Positions 1 through 10,500 of a DNA stretch of 64,000 nucleotides are shown in pieces (position 1 is the first letter of the stretch; each line of letters starts with the position of its first letter). Position numbers and translations under genes: made by a program. The notes under the pieces are model-generated. The model had not been told where the DNA came from. It saw only the letters and a program-made list of their open reading frames with translations, and ran no database searches. This stretch comes from Marnyiella aurantia (GTDB lineage Bacteria; Bacteroidota; Bacteroidia; Flavobacteriales; Weeksellaceae), in NCBI RefSeq assembly GCF_014041915.1, contig NZ_CP059472.1:1984001-2048000 (forward strand). The letters are read 5' to 3'.

Positions 1-8
1 TTACCTAC

Positions 9-1016
9 ATGCAAAATACAGATATGAATAATACGCCTGAGTCCCCGGCAGAATTCCGTCCGAGGATAGACCTTCAGCATTTGCACCATAGTGTGAATTT
101 GGTTAAAGATGAAATTGGAAAAGTAATTGTCGGTCAGGAAAGTATGATTGAGCATCTTATAGCCGCACTTCTTGCCAATGGTCATGTACTGATTGAAGGT
201 GTGCCTGGAGTTGCCAAGACAATTACTGCCAAGCTGCTGTCCAAAACAATTGATGTAGATTTCAGCCGGATACAGTTTACACCGGATCTCATGCCTTCTG
301 ATATTTTGGGCTCGTCTGTCTTCAACGCAAAAACCACCGAGTTTGAGTTCAGGAAAGGGCCCATTTTCTCCAGTTTCATTCTGATAGATGAGATTAACCG
401 CTCACCGGCCAAGACACAGTCGGCTCTGTTTGAGGTGATGGAGGAAAGGCAGATTACGATGGACGGTATCCGTTATGAGATGGAGCAGCCTTTTTTGGTT
501 ATAGCTACGCAAAACCCAATCGAACACGAAGGTACTTACCGTTTGCCGGAAGCTCAGCTGGACCGCTTCCTTTTTAAGGTGAATGTGGGCTATCCGGATT
601 TGCAGCAGGAGATAGCAATCATTACAAATGAGCATTCCAACAGACTGGCCGACAAAACAGACGCTGTGGAACAGGTAGTGAGTGCTGCCGAGCTGAAAAG
701 TTTTCAGGAACTGGTACGGAATATCGTTGTGGAAGCTCACCTGCTGGAATACATCGCCAATATAATCGTAAATACACGTGAGAACCCATTCCTGTACCTT
801 GGTGCTTCGCCAAGGGCGGGATTAGCGTTGCTGGCCGCATCCAAGTCATTCGCAGCTATCCGCGGAAGGGACTTTGTAACGCCTGAGGATATAAAAGAAG
901 CAAGTTTTGGAGTGCTCCGTCACAGAGTGATGGTATCGCCTGAGCGTGAAATGGAGGGTCTGACAGCAGATGAGATTGTGAGGCAGATACTGGAATCCAT
1001 TGAGATCCCCAGATAA
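9..1016 (+). CDS. MoxR-family AAA+ ATPase
   Basis: A 335-residue AAA+ ATPase of the MoxR type. Walker A is GVPGVAKT (64-71), Walker B LIDEIN (125-130), and a sensor-1-like ATQNP lies at 166-170. Length and motif order are normal for the family. MoxR ATPases are chaperone-like and usually act with a VWA or DUF58 partner; the DUF58 gene 45 bases downstream on the same strand fits this pairing. The substrate cannot be told from sequence. An alternative start is Met6 (position 24). Any further operon genes upstream are outside the window. Confidence 0.93.
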   Translation: MQNTDMNNTPESPAEFRPRIDLQHLHHSVNLVKDEIGKVIVGQESMIEHLIAALLANGHVLIEGVPGVAKTITAKLLSKTIDVDFSRIQFTPDLMPSDILGSSVFNAKTTEFEFRKGPIFSSFILIDEINRSPAKTQSALFEVMEERQITMDGIRYEMEQPFLVIATQNPIEHEGTYRLPEAQLDRFLFKVNVGYPDLQQEIAIITNEHSNRLADKTDAVEQVVSAAELKSFQELVRNIVVEAHLLEYIANIIVNTRENPFLYLGASPRAGLALLAASKSFAAIRGRDFVTPEDIKEASFGVLRHRVMVSPEREMEGLTADEIVRQILESIEIPR

Positions 1017-1061
1017 ACCCGTTGAATATAATTATAAACTATATCTAGCCTGTCAGGAGAA

Positions 1062-2384
1062 ATGAAGAACCTTTATATCAATACCCGTTTTTATATGGCA
1101 CTCCTGGCTGTGGGATCACTTTATGTACTGGCGTTTTTTTTGCCTCTACTGCTCTGGTTCGCTCATGCCTTGCTTATAGCTTGTATATTGGCACTGGCCA
1201 GCGATATCTTTTTGCTTTTTGCAAAAGAAAATGCGGTGGTTGGTCACCGAACCCTTCCTGAAAAACTTTCCAATGGCGACCGGAATGAGATAAGAGTTAG
1301 TGTAAAGAATAATTATCCCGTTGCTGTGAGTGTGAATATCATTGACGAAATCCCTTTTCAGTTTCAGAAACGGGATTTCCTGCTAACTAAAAGTATGAAA
1401 GCGGGCGAAGATGTGACCTTTCAGTATCCACTAGTTCCCAAAGTCCGTGGTTCCTACCATTTCGGCAAACTTAATGTGTATGTAAAATCGGTACTGGGAC
1501 TTGTTTCCAGAAGGTTTAAGTTTCAGGACGGAGACTCGCTTCCATGTTACCCTTCATTTATCCATTTGCGGAAATATGAACTGATGGCTCTCCAGAATGA
1601 GTTCATGATGGGAGGGCTTAAAAAAATCCGTAAGCTTGGCCATACTATGGAATTTGAGCAGATTAAGGATTATGTTCCGGGTGATGATATCCGGACCATT
1701 AACTGGAAGGCTACCGGAAAGCGAAACCAGCTGATGGTAAATCAGTATCAGGACGAAAAATCACAGCGGATATTTTTGATGATTGATAAGGGAAGAACAA
1801 TGCAGATGCCTTTTAACGGGCTTAGTCCGCTGGATTATTCCGTAAATGCTGTCATGGCGCTCAGTCATATCATTCTGAAAAAAAATGACCGGGCAGGGCT
1901 TATGACTTTCAGCCGTAAAACGGAAAACAAAGTAGCAGCCGACAATAAATCCGGGCAGTTGCGTAAAATATCGGAAGCACTGTATCAAATCGAGACTGAC
2001 TTCTTTGAAAGTGATTTCAGCAGATTGTATCAGGATGTAAAGTTTACCGTAGGGCAGCGTAGTCTGATCCTGCTTTTTACCAATTTTGAAACGTTGGATG
2101 CAGTTAACCGGCAAATGAAATACCTGCGGGGGATCGCCAAAAATCATTTACTTGTAGTGGTTTTTTTCCGGAACTCCGAACTGCATGACCTTATCCAGAC
2201 AAATCCTGAAAATATGAAGGATGTTTATGACCAGATCATTGCAGAAAAACTGGAATTCGAAAAGAAACTGATTATGCAGGAACTGAGAAAATATGGTATA
2301 TATTCCGTTTATACTCTTCCTGAAAATCTTAATATAGAGGTAATTAATAAATATCTGGAGATAAAGGCCAGAGGACTTCTTTAG
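1062..2384 (+). CDS. DUF58 domain-containing membrane protein
   Basis: A 440-residue protein with two hydrophobic segments near the N-terminus (roughly 10-60) and a soluble C-terminal part. The DUF58 signature is visible around residues 200-235 (GDDIRTINWKATGK followed by NQYQDEKSQ), and the later region has VWA-like strands such as IFLMIDKGRTM. DUF58 proteins are regularly encoded next to MoxR ATPases, as here, and are thought to be envelope-associated partners of the ATPase. That role is inferred from family and neighbourhood; no catalytic residues are evident. Confidence 0.9.
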   Translation: MKNLYINTRFYMALLAVGSLYVLAFFLPLLLWFAHALLIACILALASDIFLLFAKENAVVGHRTLPEKLSNGDRNEIRVSVKNNYPVAVSVNIIDEIPFQFQKRDFLLTKSMKAGEDVTFQYPLVPKVRGSYHFGKLNVYVKSVLGLVSRRFKFQDGDSLPCYPSFIHLRKYELMALQNEFMMGGLKKIRKLGHTMEFEQIKDYVPGDDIRTINWKATGKRNQLMVNQYQDEKSQRIFLMIDKGRTMQMPFNGLSPLDYSVNAVMALSHIILKKNDRAGLMTFSRKTENKVAADNKSGQLRKISEALYQIETDFFESDFSRLYQDVKFTVGQRSLILLFTNFETLDAVNRQMKYLRGIAKNHLLVVVFFRNSELHDLIQTNPENMKDVYDQIIAEKLEFEKKLIMQELRKYGIYSVYTLPENLNIEVINKYLEIKARGLL

Positions 2385-2398
2385 CAATAGAAATTATA

Positions 2399-2818
2399 AT
2401 GAAGATAAGATTAAACAGAATTAACGAAGATTATCTATTTGAATGTACCAATGCAGCAGGAAACACGATTCTTTTGGACAATACTTCGCAACCCGATGCG
2501 AAAGGTGTTTCACCCATGGAGAGTTTGCTTATGGCCGTAGCGGCCTGCAGCGGAATAGACATGGTAAGCATTCTGAAAAAGCAAAGGCAGGAAATCACGG
2601 ACTTCTCTGCTGAGGTAGAAGGTGAACGAATTCAGGTTGATGAGGCTAAGCCCTTCAAAGACATCAAGGTGAAATTTATGCTGGAAGGTATTATAGATCC
2701 GGCCAAAGCATTGCGGGCAGCAGAACTCTCCTTTCAGAAATACTGCTCGGTTTCCAAAACCCTGGAGCCTAATGTGACTGTGACCTACGAAGTCACCGTA
2801 AACGGAGAAGCGGTTTAG
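2399..2818 (+). CDS. OsmC/Ohr-family protein
   Basis: A 139-residue OsmC-fold protein. Cys50 (in AVAACSGIDM) and Cys116 (in FQKYCSVSK) sit where the two redox cysteines of OsmC/Ohr hydroperoxide reductases are expected. Family members reduce organic hydroperoxides. The sequence looks more like the general OsmC branch common in Bacteroidota than a classical Ohr, so the substrate is uncertain. It follows the DUF58 gene by 14 bases and is probably cotranscribed. Its stop is 12 bases from the stop of the convergent glycosidase gene, with no clear terminator between them. Confidence 0.88.
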   Translation: MKIRLNRINEDYLFECTNAAGNTILLDNTSQPDAKGVSPMESLLMAVAACSGIDMVSILKKQRQEITDFSAEVEGERIQVDEAKPFKDIKVKFMLEGIIDPAKALRAAELSFQKYCSVSKTLEPNVTVTYEVTVNGEAV

Positions 2819-2830
2819 AAATTACTGGCC

Positions 2831-5462
2831 TCAGGAAAATTTTCCTTTTGGTGTGCGCGTAGGCTGCAGGAGCTTTGCTACTGTAGCGGTCCAGCCGGTT
2901 TGATGTGATGCACCGATGCCTTTACCGGTATCACCGTTAAAATATTCGTGGAAAAGCATATAATCCCGGAAATGCTCGTTGTGGTTCATTAGAGGGTCGC
3001 CACCATTGAAGGGGCGTTCACCTCTCTCATCCCTTTTGAAGATGGAGCAGAGGCGGCGGCTGAGGTCCGTGGTCACAAAGTCCAGATTGCGCATCTCGCC
3101 ACTATTTGCGGGATATTCAATCTGCAGACTCTCACCATAATAGTAAAAGAAGCGCTGCAGGCTTTCCACAATGAGGAAATTTATAGGAAACCAAATCGGT
3201 CCCCGCCAGTTGCTGTTGCCGCCAAACATGCGGCTGTCACTTTCAGCGGGCGTGTAACGCACTGTGAAATCCTGACCGTCTACAGTAAATTTAAATGGCT
3301 CTTCAGCATAAACCTTAGACATAGAACGGATTCCGAAATCGGAAAGGAATTCATTTTCATCAGCCATCCTTTTCAGGATTCGTGTAAGTCTGGTCTTACG
3401 CAGGATGCTCATTAGGTGTTTGCCGCCCTGTCCCTCTACCTCCCAATGGGACACGAGGTTTGCAAGCTGAGGTTTGTTTTTCAGGATCCAGTCCATTCTT
3501 TTTGTGAAGTTGGGCAGTTTCTCCAGAATCTCATGATCTATTATCTCTACGGCGAACATTGGTATTAAACCTACAATACTTCTTAACTGCAGAGAAATGG
3601 AGTCGCCGTCATTGAGTTGCAGTACGTCGTAGAAGAAGCCGTCCTCCTCATTCCAGAGGCCGCCTTTGGCATCGCCTATATTCTCCATAGCTTCGGCGAT
3701 GTAGAGGTAATGCTCAAAAAACTTTATGGCCATATCCTCATACACCGGATTATGCAGCGAAAGTTCCATTGAGATCCGCATCATATTGAGCGCAAACATT
3801 GCCATCCAGCTGGTACCGTCGGCCTGTTCCAGATGGTCACCGTTCTTAAAGACCATGTTTCTGTCGAAGGCTCCAATATTATCAAGACCCAGAAATCCTC
3901 CCCCAAATACATTATTGCCGTTTTTATCCTTCCTGTTTACCCACCACGTAAAATTGAGCAGCAATTTCTGAAACACACTTTCAAGAAACGGGACGTCGGG
4001 ACGGCCGTTTATTTTTTCATCGATCTTATAAACGCGGAAAGTAGACCATGCGTGTACGGGCGGATTTACATCACTGAAAATCCCACTCATAGGCAGGCAG
4101 TTGGCCGTTAGGATGGATATACCATTCCTTGGTGAGCAGGCGAAGCTGGTCTTTTGCGAACTGCGGATCAATAAGCGCAAAGGGCACACAGTGAAATGCA
4201 AGATCCCAGGTTGCGAACCACGGGTATTCCCATTTGTCCGGCATGGAGATAATGTCCTTGTTCTGCATGTGTTCCCATTCGCGGTTCCTCACATGAGCTT
4301 TAAAATCGCGGTTTGCTTCAAGCTTAGGATCTCCTTTCAGCCATTTGGAAACATTATAATGGTAGAACTGTTTGTTCCACAGAAGTCCTGCAAAAGCCTG
4401 CCGCTGTATGTTTTTTTCGTCTTCGTCGGGAATTTCGCACTGAAATATGCTGTAATACTCATCGGCCTCAAGTTTACGCTGCTGCATTAACTCATCAAAA
4501 CCGTAAAACGCATCTTCCATTTCATGCGGACTAAGCCGGAAATCAAAGGTCCTACTTTCACCCGCTTCCAATTCAGTATTTACAAGGAAACAGGCTTTCG
4601 TTCCGGTTTTGTCAGGATTTACAGCATCTTCCTTTCCATGAACCAGAAAGTCGTTGATGCCGTCTTTAAAATATTTCGCCTCTGAATTCGTTCCCGGAAT
4701 TTTACTGCCGTTGGTTTCATTACCGCAGAACAGGATATTCCAATTTGGATCGCGGGCATACAGTCTTTTAATACTTATGCTGTCATGGTTGATTTCTATA
4801 CTTCCCGGTGCGCCTGCCCTTAACTCCGGTTCATAAGTACCGTTGCCCCAGGCCCAATTATTCCGGTACCATACTGTTGGAAGGATTACAAGTGCGGCCT
4901 TTGAATTGCTGCGGTTTATGGCCGTAAGCCGGATAAGGAAGTCATTCTTATCTGTCTTTGCATATTCTATAAACAGATCAAAATAGGCGTCGTTATCAAA
5001 AATACCTGTTTCTGTCAGTTCAAATTCAGGTTCATTTTTGCTTCTACGGGCGTTTTCAGCAATGAGATGCTCATAAGGAAACGCATTTATGGGATACTTG
5101 TAAAGCATCTTCATATAGGAATGCGTGGGAGTATTATCAAGGTAAAAGTAGATTTCCTTTACATCCTCCCCATGATTGCCTTCATGATTGCTGAGACCAA
5201 AGAACCGTTCTTTTATGACTTTATCCTTTGTGTTCCAGAATGAGAAAGCAAAGCAGAGCCTTTGTTTATGATCACAGATTCCTGCAATACCGTCTTCGCT
5301 CCAGCGATAGGTGCGGCTTAGGGCATCCATGTAGGTTGTGTAGCCCCACGCATTGCCGGTGGCACTGTAATCTTCGCGTACAGTACCCCACTGTCTGTTA
5401 CTAACATAAGGTCCCCACTTTTTCCATTCCGGATTTTGTAATCTCTCCTTTTCAGCATTCAT
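2831..5462 (-). pseudogene. GH63-like (MGH1-type) glycosidase split by a one-base frameshift
   Basis: Two overlapping minus-strand reading frames (5462-4071 and 4201-2831) together encode one long MGH1-like/GH63-related glycoside hydrolase. The upstream frame ends in PAYEWDFQ-stop. The downstream frame carries on in register with FSDVNPPVHAW, which is how the family reads across this point. Removing one base from the A4 run at 4077-4080 (T4 on the coding strand) restores YEWDFSDVNPPVHAW and one 876-residue protein with no other stop, a normal length for the family. Both halves are otherwise intact and well conserved in appearance, so this is either a very recent inactivation or a homopolymer sequencing error. 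Predicted role: exo-acting hydrolysis of glucosides; substrate unknown. Confidence 0.78.
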
Positions 5463-5532
5463 TAGTCAACATTTTACCTAACGAAGATAATTTTTTTTAT
5501 AAAAGACCATTCCGTGCAGGATGCGGATTTTG

Positions 5533-6687
5533 TTACAGGATAGGATGGGTTTTAAATTGCTTTTCAGAATCAAACAGAAACCTGTAAGTAGCAAGTTTTC
5601 TTGTTACTACTGTATCCAGTGCCTCAGCTATTTTAATCATTTTTGGATTAAAGTCGCCAATCCACTGAAGTTCCGTAGTTTCAAAATCGGTATGCGTTCG
5701 CAGGTGCTGGGTGCCCTCCCATATCATATAGCCATCTATTCCTGTTCTTTGCCATTCCGGCACGACCCCGAAAACGATTCCTACCATTTTTGTGTTTTTT
5801 CTGAACCGCTTGAACCAAAGAAATTTTATTTTTTCAAATAAACCGAATTTTCCGTTCAGGTATTTAAACCATTGGTTCATATCAGGAATATTCATCCAAA
5901 CAGCGATCGGTTTTTCATTCTCATACACAAACCAGGAAATATGTTCGTTTATAACTGGCTTCATGCTTTTAAACATCTCCAGGGTTTTCTTATACTCCAA
6001 AACTTTGCCGTCCCCATGGCTGGCCCACGCACGGTTATAGACTTCTGTGAAATCTGCGGCAAATTTTTCCAGCGTATTCTTTTTAAGCGGCCGGGCGGTA
6101 ATGGCTGGATTTCTGGAATGTTTGCTGTGCAATATACGGAATACGCGGGAAACTTCGCCATGTACAGGCCTGCTGTAACAGAGCTGGTTATAGTAGATTT
6201 TGAAGCCGTAATTTTCAAAAAGTGTGGAATAATAAGGTGCATTATAATTCATGCCGTACAGTGGTTCTGTAAAGCCGTCTGTAAGCACTCCCCAGAATTT
6301 ATCCCTTTCGCCGAAATTTATTGAACCGTCCATAGCTTCCATTCCACGTTCGGTCAGCCACTTTCGGCAATGATCAAAAATAAAGTCAGCGGTCTCCTGA
6401 CTATTTATAGAGTCGAAGAATCCTAAGCCACCAGTTGGCTGTTCATTTTCATATTTTGGATTTACGAATACTGCCACACGGCCTACCGTTTCATCATTAC
6501 TGTTGCGGAAGAGAAAACGCTCACATTTGCCAGAAGCAAACAGTTTGTTTGTAAGGGGGTCAAAAACCTCTTCCACATCTTTGTCCAGAGGTCGGATGTA
6601 TTGGGGATCGTCTTTGTAAAGATGTGCAGGGAAATCAAGAAACTCCCTTTTCTCCTTTGCGCCCGTGACGGGTACAACTTTCAGCAT
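5533..6687 (-). CDS. GNAT-like protein of unknown substrate
   Basis: A 384-residue cytoplasmic protein with no signal peptide. It resembles a Bacteroidota family annotated as GNAT-like or conserved hypothetical, with features such as DGSINFGERDKFWG and VVPEWQRTGIDGYMIWEG. The second segment resembles the acetyl-CoA-binding part of the GNAT fold. The substrate is unknown. It is transcribed divergently from folE with 96 bases between the starts and ends about 70 bases from the glycosidase start. I recognise the family but not a specific function. Confidence 0.72.
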   Translation of the reverse strand: MLKVVPVTGAKEKREFLDFPAHLYKDDPQYIRPLDKDVEEVFDPLTNKLFASGKCERFLFRNSNDETVGRVAVFVNPKYENEQPTGGLGFFDSINSQETADFIFDHCRKWLTERGMEAMDGSINFGERDKFWGVLTDGFTEPLYGMNYNAPYYSTLFENYGFKIYYNQLCYSRPVHGEVSRVFRILHSKHSRNPAITARPLKKNTLEKFAADFTEVYNRAWASHGDGKVLEYKKTLEMFKSMKPVINEHISWFVYENEKPIAVWMNIPDMNQWFKYLNGKFGLFEKIKFLWFKRFRKNTKMVGIVFGVVPEWQRTGIDGYMIWEGTQHLRTHTDFETTELQWIGDFNPKMIKIAEALDTVVTRKLATYRFLFDSEKQFKTHPIL

Positions 6688-6758
6688 AAAATCTTTTTAG
6701 TTAAGCGAATGTAATATTTTTTGAGTTGATTTTAAAATAGTAAGAAAATTTAAATCCT

Positions 6759-6766
6759 TAATTTTG
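6759..6766 (+). promoter_or_regulatory. Candidate -7 box of folE (TAATTTTG)
   Basis: TAATTTTG matches the Bacteroidota -7 consensus TAnnTTTG and lies 17 bases before the folE start. No TTG element sits at the preferred 17-23 base spacing, so this is half a promoter by sequence. Confidence 0.4.
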
Positions 6767-6783
6767 CCTTATATAACTGGACT

Positions 6784-7449
6784 ATGAACGATTTGAGTGA
6801 TAATGATGATGATATTTTTTCGGGACGCGAGCATACACCGCTGCGGGACGATGCTTTTGAAAAATCTCCGGAAGAAAAGGTGGAGATAATCAAGCACCAT
6901 TTTCATCAGATTATGGAAACTTTGGGGATGGATATGACTGATGATTCGCTGAAGGATTCGCCTGGCCGTGTGGCAAAGATGTATGTAAATGAAATCTTTG
7001 GTGGCCTTTTGCCGGAAAACAGACCCGGAATCTCCACTTTCTCCAATAAATACAAATACCGCCAGATGCTGGTGGAAAAGGATATCACCGTGTATTCATT
7101 TTGCGAACACCATTTTTTGCCAATCATTGGTAAGGCTCATGTGGCTTATATCTCTAACGGTGAAGTAATTGGCCTATCCAAAATAAACAGGATAGTGGAT
7201 TATTATGCCAAGCGCCCGCAGGTTCAGGAACGTCTGACGATGCAGATTGTATCAGCTCTCAAGGAAGGGTTGGGTACAAAGGATGTGGCATGTATTATTG
7301 ATGCGAAACACCTGTGCGTGAACTGCCGCGGTATTAAGGATACCGCAAGTTCAACGATTACGGCGGAACTGAGCGGAATTTTCCGTACTAATCCAATCAC
7401 AAGACAGGAATTCCTGCATTACGTAGGAACGCACGCTAAATTCGACTAA
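6784..7449 (+). CDS. folE: GTP cyclohydrolase I
   Basis: A 221-residue GTP cyclohydrolase I, which converts GTP to 7,8-dihydroneopterin triphosphate, the first step of folate/pterin synthesis. The zinc site is visible as CEHH (Cys107, His110) together with the HLCVNCRG segment (about 176-183). The RPQVQERL segment and GKAHVAYI are typical. The N-terminal 30 residues are acidic and variable, as often seen. The cysS gene follows 32 bases later on the same strand, so the two may share a transcript ending at the hairpin near 8990. Confidence 0.96.
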   Translation: MNDLSDNDDDIFSGREHTPLRDDAFEKSPEEKVEIIKHHFHQIMETLGMDMTDDSLKDSPGRVAKMYVNEIFGGLLPENRPGISTFSNKYKYRQMLVEKDITVYSFCEHHFLPIIGKAHVAYISNGEVIGLSKINRIVDYYAKRPQVQERLTMQIVSALKEGLGTKDVACIIDAKHLCVNCRGIKDTASSTITAELSGIFRTNPITRQEFLHYVGTHAKFD

Positions 7450-7481
7450 TTGCATTTACTGAAATTCAGACACAAATTTAA

Positions 7482-8948
7482 ATGAGAGAACTTAAAGTCT
7501 ATAACTCTATTACCGGAGCAAAGGAAGTTTTTAAACCAATTCATCAAGGCAATGTCGGTATGTATGTTTGCGGTCCTACCGTTTACAGTAATGTTCATTT
7601 GGGTAACGTCCGTACCTTTATGTCCTTCGATTTTATCTACAGATCACTTACCTACTTCGGATATAAGGTGCGTTATGTGCGCAACATAACCGATGCAGGT
7701 CACCTTACCGATGACGGTGATGTGAATAATGACCGTTTTGTTAAACAGTCCAGGCTTGAAAAGCTTGAGCCTATGGAGATCGTACAGAAATATACCGTCG
7801 ACTTTCACAAGGTCCTGGAAACATTCAATCTTTTACCGCCAACCATTGAACCTACGGCAACGGGTCACATCCTGGAGCAGATTCAACTTACGCAGGATCT
7901 TATATTAAAAGGTTTCGCTTACGAAAGCAACGGTTCGGTTTATTTTGATGTTCAGGAGTACAACAGCCGGGGTTTGAACTATGGCGAACTTTCCAAACGG
8001 AATATTGAAGAGCTTTTTGCCAATACACGTGATCTTGACGGCCAGGGGGAGAAGAAGAATCCACAGGACTTTGCGCTTTGGAAAGCAGCTTCACCTGCAC
8101 ATATTATGCGCTGGAATTCGCCGTGGGGTGCGGGGTTTCCTGGTTGGCACCTGGAGTGTACAGCAATGTCAACTAAGTATTTAGGTGATCAGTTCGATAT
8201 TCACGGTGGGGGCATGGATCTGAAATTTCCACATCATGAATGTGAAATCGCTCAGGGAAAAGCCTGTAACGGGGTTGCGCCGGTTAATTACTGGATGCAC
8301 GCCAATATGCTCACAATGAATGCGCAAAGGATGAGTAAATCCACGGGAAACTACATCCTGCCTATGGAATTGGTAAACGGAGACAACGATTTTTTTGAAA
8401 AAGCTTTTCATCCAAGTATTGTCCGGTTCAATTTTATGCAGGCACATTACAGAAGCGTTCTGGATATCTCTAATGATGCAATGATTGCCAGCGAGAAGGG
8501 GTATAACCGCCTTATGGATGCGTTGTCAATTCTTGAAAATGTCACCACTACTGCGGAAATATCGTCATTTGATCTTGCTCTGTGGAAGGAGAAATGTTTG
8601 GAAGCGTTAGCCGATGATTTTAACTCGCCTATACTAATTGCTCATTTGTTTGAAGCTGTGAATTTTATTTTTAAACTGAAAGACGGCAAAGAAACATTAA
8701 CTGCTGGTCATTTAGAAGATTTGCGAACCTTTATGAATGAAATTGTTTTTGATGTGCTGGGCCTTCAGACAATTGAAGAGAGCGGGAACAGTAAACTGGA
8801 CGAAACGCTGCAGGTATTGATCGACCTAAGAACACAGGCGAAGAAAGCCAGAAACTTTGAACTGTCAGACCAGATCCGTGACCGTCTTCTCCAAAAAGGG
8901 ATTCAGTTAAAAGATGGACGGGAAGGAACCACCTATTCTATCATCTGA
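7482..8948 (+). CDS. cysS: Cysteinyl-tRNA synthetase
   Basis: A 488-residue class I aminoacyl-tRNA synthetase that charges tRNA-Cys. Cys30 in YVCGPTVY is a zinc ligand, the HIGH-type motif is HLGN (39-42), and the KMSKS-type motif is RMSKS (283-287). The WHLECTAMS and FPHHECE segments are the other zinc-binding parts. The C-terminal DALR-like tail ends in the usual small domain. Complete and normal in length. Followed by a strong hairpin-T terminator. Confidence 0.97.
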   Translation: MRELKVYNSITGAKEVFKPIHQGNVGMYVCGPTVYSNVHLGNVRTFMSFDFIYRSLTYFGYKVRYVRNITDAGHLTDDGDVNNDRFVKQSRLEKLEPMEIVQKYTVDFHKVLETFNLLPPTIEPTATGHILEQIQLTQDLILKGFAYESNGSVYFDVQEYNSRGLNYGELSKRNIEELFANTRDLDGQGEKKNPQDFALWKAASPAHIMRWNSPWGAGFPGWHLECTAMSTKYLGDQFDIHGGGMDLKFPHHECEIAQGKACNGVAPVNYWMHANMLTMNAQRMSKSTGNYILPMELVNGDNDFFEKAFHPSIVRFNFMQAHYRSVLDISNDAMIASEKGYNRLMDALSILENVTTTAEISSFDLALWKEKCLEALADDFNSPILIAHLFEAVNFIFKLKDGKETLTAGHLEDLRTFMNEIVFDVLGLQTIEESGNSKLDETLQVLIDLRTQAKKARNFELSDQIRDRLLQKGIQLKDGREGTTYSII

Positions 8949-8978
8949 ATTAATATCTGCATAAGTAGTCTCAATACC

Positions 8979-9007
8979 AAAAAACACCGCGTGCAGCGGT
9001 GTTTTTT
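8979..9007 (+). terminator. Rho-independent terminator after cysS
   Basis: Twelve-base arms AAAAAACACCGC and GCGGTGTTTTTT enclose a 5-base loop, with the right arm ending in T6. It lies 30 bases after the cysS stop. Confidence 0.9.
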
Positions 9008-9140
9008 GATATAAGGATGTATAAGTTGATCATAACAAATGCGGTCAGTATAAAACTTTACGTAAAAACGTATCAGAATATTAAATAAATAGCTAATTTA
9101 GTGTGGATTAACATGCAGGTATAATATAAATTTTATTGCT

Positions 9141-10301
9141 ATGAAAAAATCTATCCTAACTTTTGCAGCCCTTTTCACAGGCACATTCGCGTTAGCGCAG
9201 AATGACATCTATGCCCTTACAGGCAAATCGCCGCAACAAATCCATTTTAACGATTTACGGTCGCTGAGTGTAGCATCGGATAACGCCGGTAACGTTTTAT
9301 TGTCTGCGGAGGCAGACGTCAGTGTTTTTTCGCAGAATATTAAATCAGTGGTTAAAGAAAGCCGTCAAACTCAGCATCATGTACAGACTCCGGCCATGGC
9401 AGCCCTTGCTTACAGTGGTGGCGAGCTGATCTTTTCGCCCATGTACTCATCTAATGTTTACGTTATGAATGAGAAGAGCGGAAAAATCACACTGGTGGAA
9501 AATACGGCTGTAAAAACCTCTGCCTGTGACCTGACGTCGCATATTACCAGAATGACCGCAGGAATTGACGGGCATATTTATGCGCTTAATAATGCGGGTA
9601 CCCAGCTAGTCAGGATATCAAAGGAAAACGGAATGTATTCCGTGACCGACCTTGGTCTGGTGAAGGATGCATCCACCCGTCCGGAAGAGTCTTTGAGAAC
9701 CGTTCAGACCGGTTTCGGAGGGGATATGATCGCAGATGCGCAGGGTAATCTCTATGTTTTGTCTGCCTCCGGAAATGTTTTTAAAATCTCAGTAAAGTCC
9801 TTATCCTCTGAGTATATCGGTAAAATAGCCGGTTTGCCACAAGGTTACTCGCTGAATGGTGCAGCAGTAAGTGCTGACGGTAATGTAATTGTGGGTAGCG
9901 CAAAATCTGAAGGTTTTTACAGAATCAATATTGATGATCTTACAGCCACTGCTGGTAAAAATGAGGTGAAATATCCTGTATACGATCTTGCCAGCGCGCA
10001 TTTCCTTAAGCAAAGCGGTAAATCAGTGCCCGAAGCGACTTCAGCAGGAATAGAAGTTTATCCTACAAGAATTATTGCCGGAGAACTGAATGTACGAATC
10101 ACCGATCCATCGGTGACCACGGCGGTTATCGGTTTATACGACAGTTTCGGAACACTGGTGATGTCAAAAACTGTAAAAAATGCACCACGTGCTAACAGTC
10201 ATCTGCTAAACGTTGGGAAACTGAAACAAGGCCTGTATATTGTTACTGTAGGCGGTGAAAAAGGGGAACAGCTTCACAGTGTCAAAATACTAATCGAGTA
10301 A
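9141..10301 (+). CDS. Secreted protein with C-terminal T9SS type A sorting domain
   Basis: A 386-residue protein with a clear signal peptide (ending near FALAQN, about residue 20). The middle resembles a beta-propeller or lectin-like fold with repeated strands such as GHIYALNNAGTQLVRI and GNLYVLSASGNVFKI. The last ~80 residues (from GIEVYPTRI to the C-terminus, including LKQGLYIVTVGGEKG) match the type A sorting domain recognised by the type IX secretion system. The protein is therefore probably exported across the outer membrane and anchored or released. The cargo function is unknown. Confidence 0.85.
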   Translation: MKKSILTFAALFTGTFALAQNDIYALTGKSPQQIHFNDLRSLSVASDNAGNVLLSAEADVSVFSQNIKSVVKESRQTQHHVQTPAMAALAYSGGELIFSPMYSSNVYVMNEKSGKITLVENTAVKTSACDLTSHITRMTAGIDGHIYALNNAGTQLVRISKENGMYSVTDLGLVKDASTRPEESLRTVQTGFGGDMIADAQGNLYVLSASGNVFKISVKSLSSEYIGKIAGLPQGYSLNGAAVSADGNVIVGSAKSEGFYRINIDDLTATAGKNEVKYPVYDLASAHFLKQSGKSVPEATSAGIEVYPTRIIAGELNVRITDPSVTTAVIGLYDSFGTLVMSKTVKNAPRANSHLLNVGKLKQGLYIVTVGGEKGEQLHSVKILIE

Positions 10302-10345
10302 CTGGTAACATTTTTTTAAAAGAAGCTTACTTTAAAAAGGCAAAT

Positions 10346-10353
10346 TATCTTTG
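10346..10353 (+). promoter_or_regulatory. Candidate -7 box (TATCTTTG) in the malQ leader region
   Basis: TATCTTTG matches TAnnTTTG exactly, 148 bases before malQ. A start about 7 bases downstream would leave a leader of roughly 140 bases that contains a terminator-like hairpin. No TTG lies at the usual spacing. Confidence 0.4.
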
Positions 10354-10384
10354 GAGTTGCCAGGTGTATTTTGCCTTCCCGATT

Positions 10385-10439
10385 CTTCCCTCATTCTTTC
10401 GATAACCAACAGTTTCGGTGAGTGTGGGAAGTTTTTTTT
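10385..10439 (+). terminator. Terminator-like hairpin plus T8 in the malQ leader
   Basis: Arms CTTCCC (10385-10390) and GGGAAG (10426-10431) are followed by eight T residues. Inside, CTCA and TGAG can extend the pairing. It sits downstream of a -7 box and 61 bases before malQ, so it could end a short RNA of about 80 nt or act as an attenuator. The rest of the 10302-10500 gap shows no reading frame or other feature I can support. Confidence 0.5.
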
Positions 10440-10500
10440 AATGTCTGTTTGGCTGGGAATCGCTGATTTAACAGCAGTTTCCTAACTTGCTGTCTGTAAA

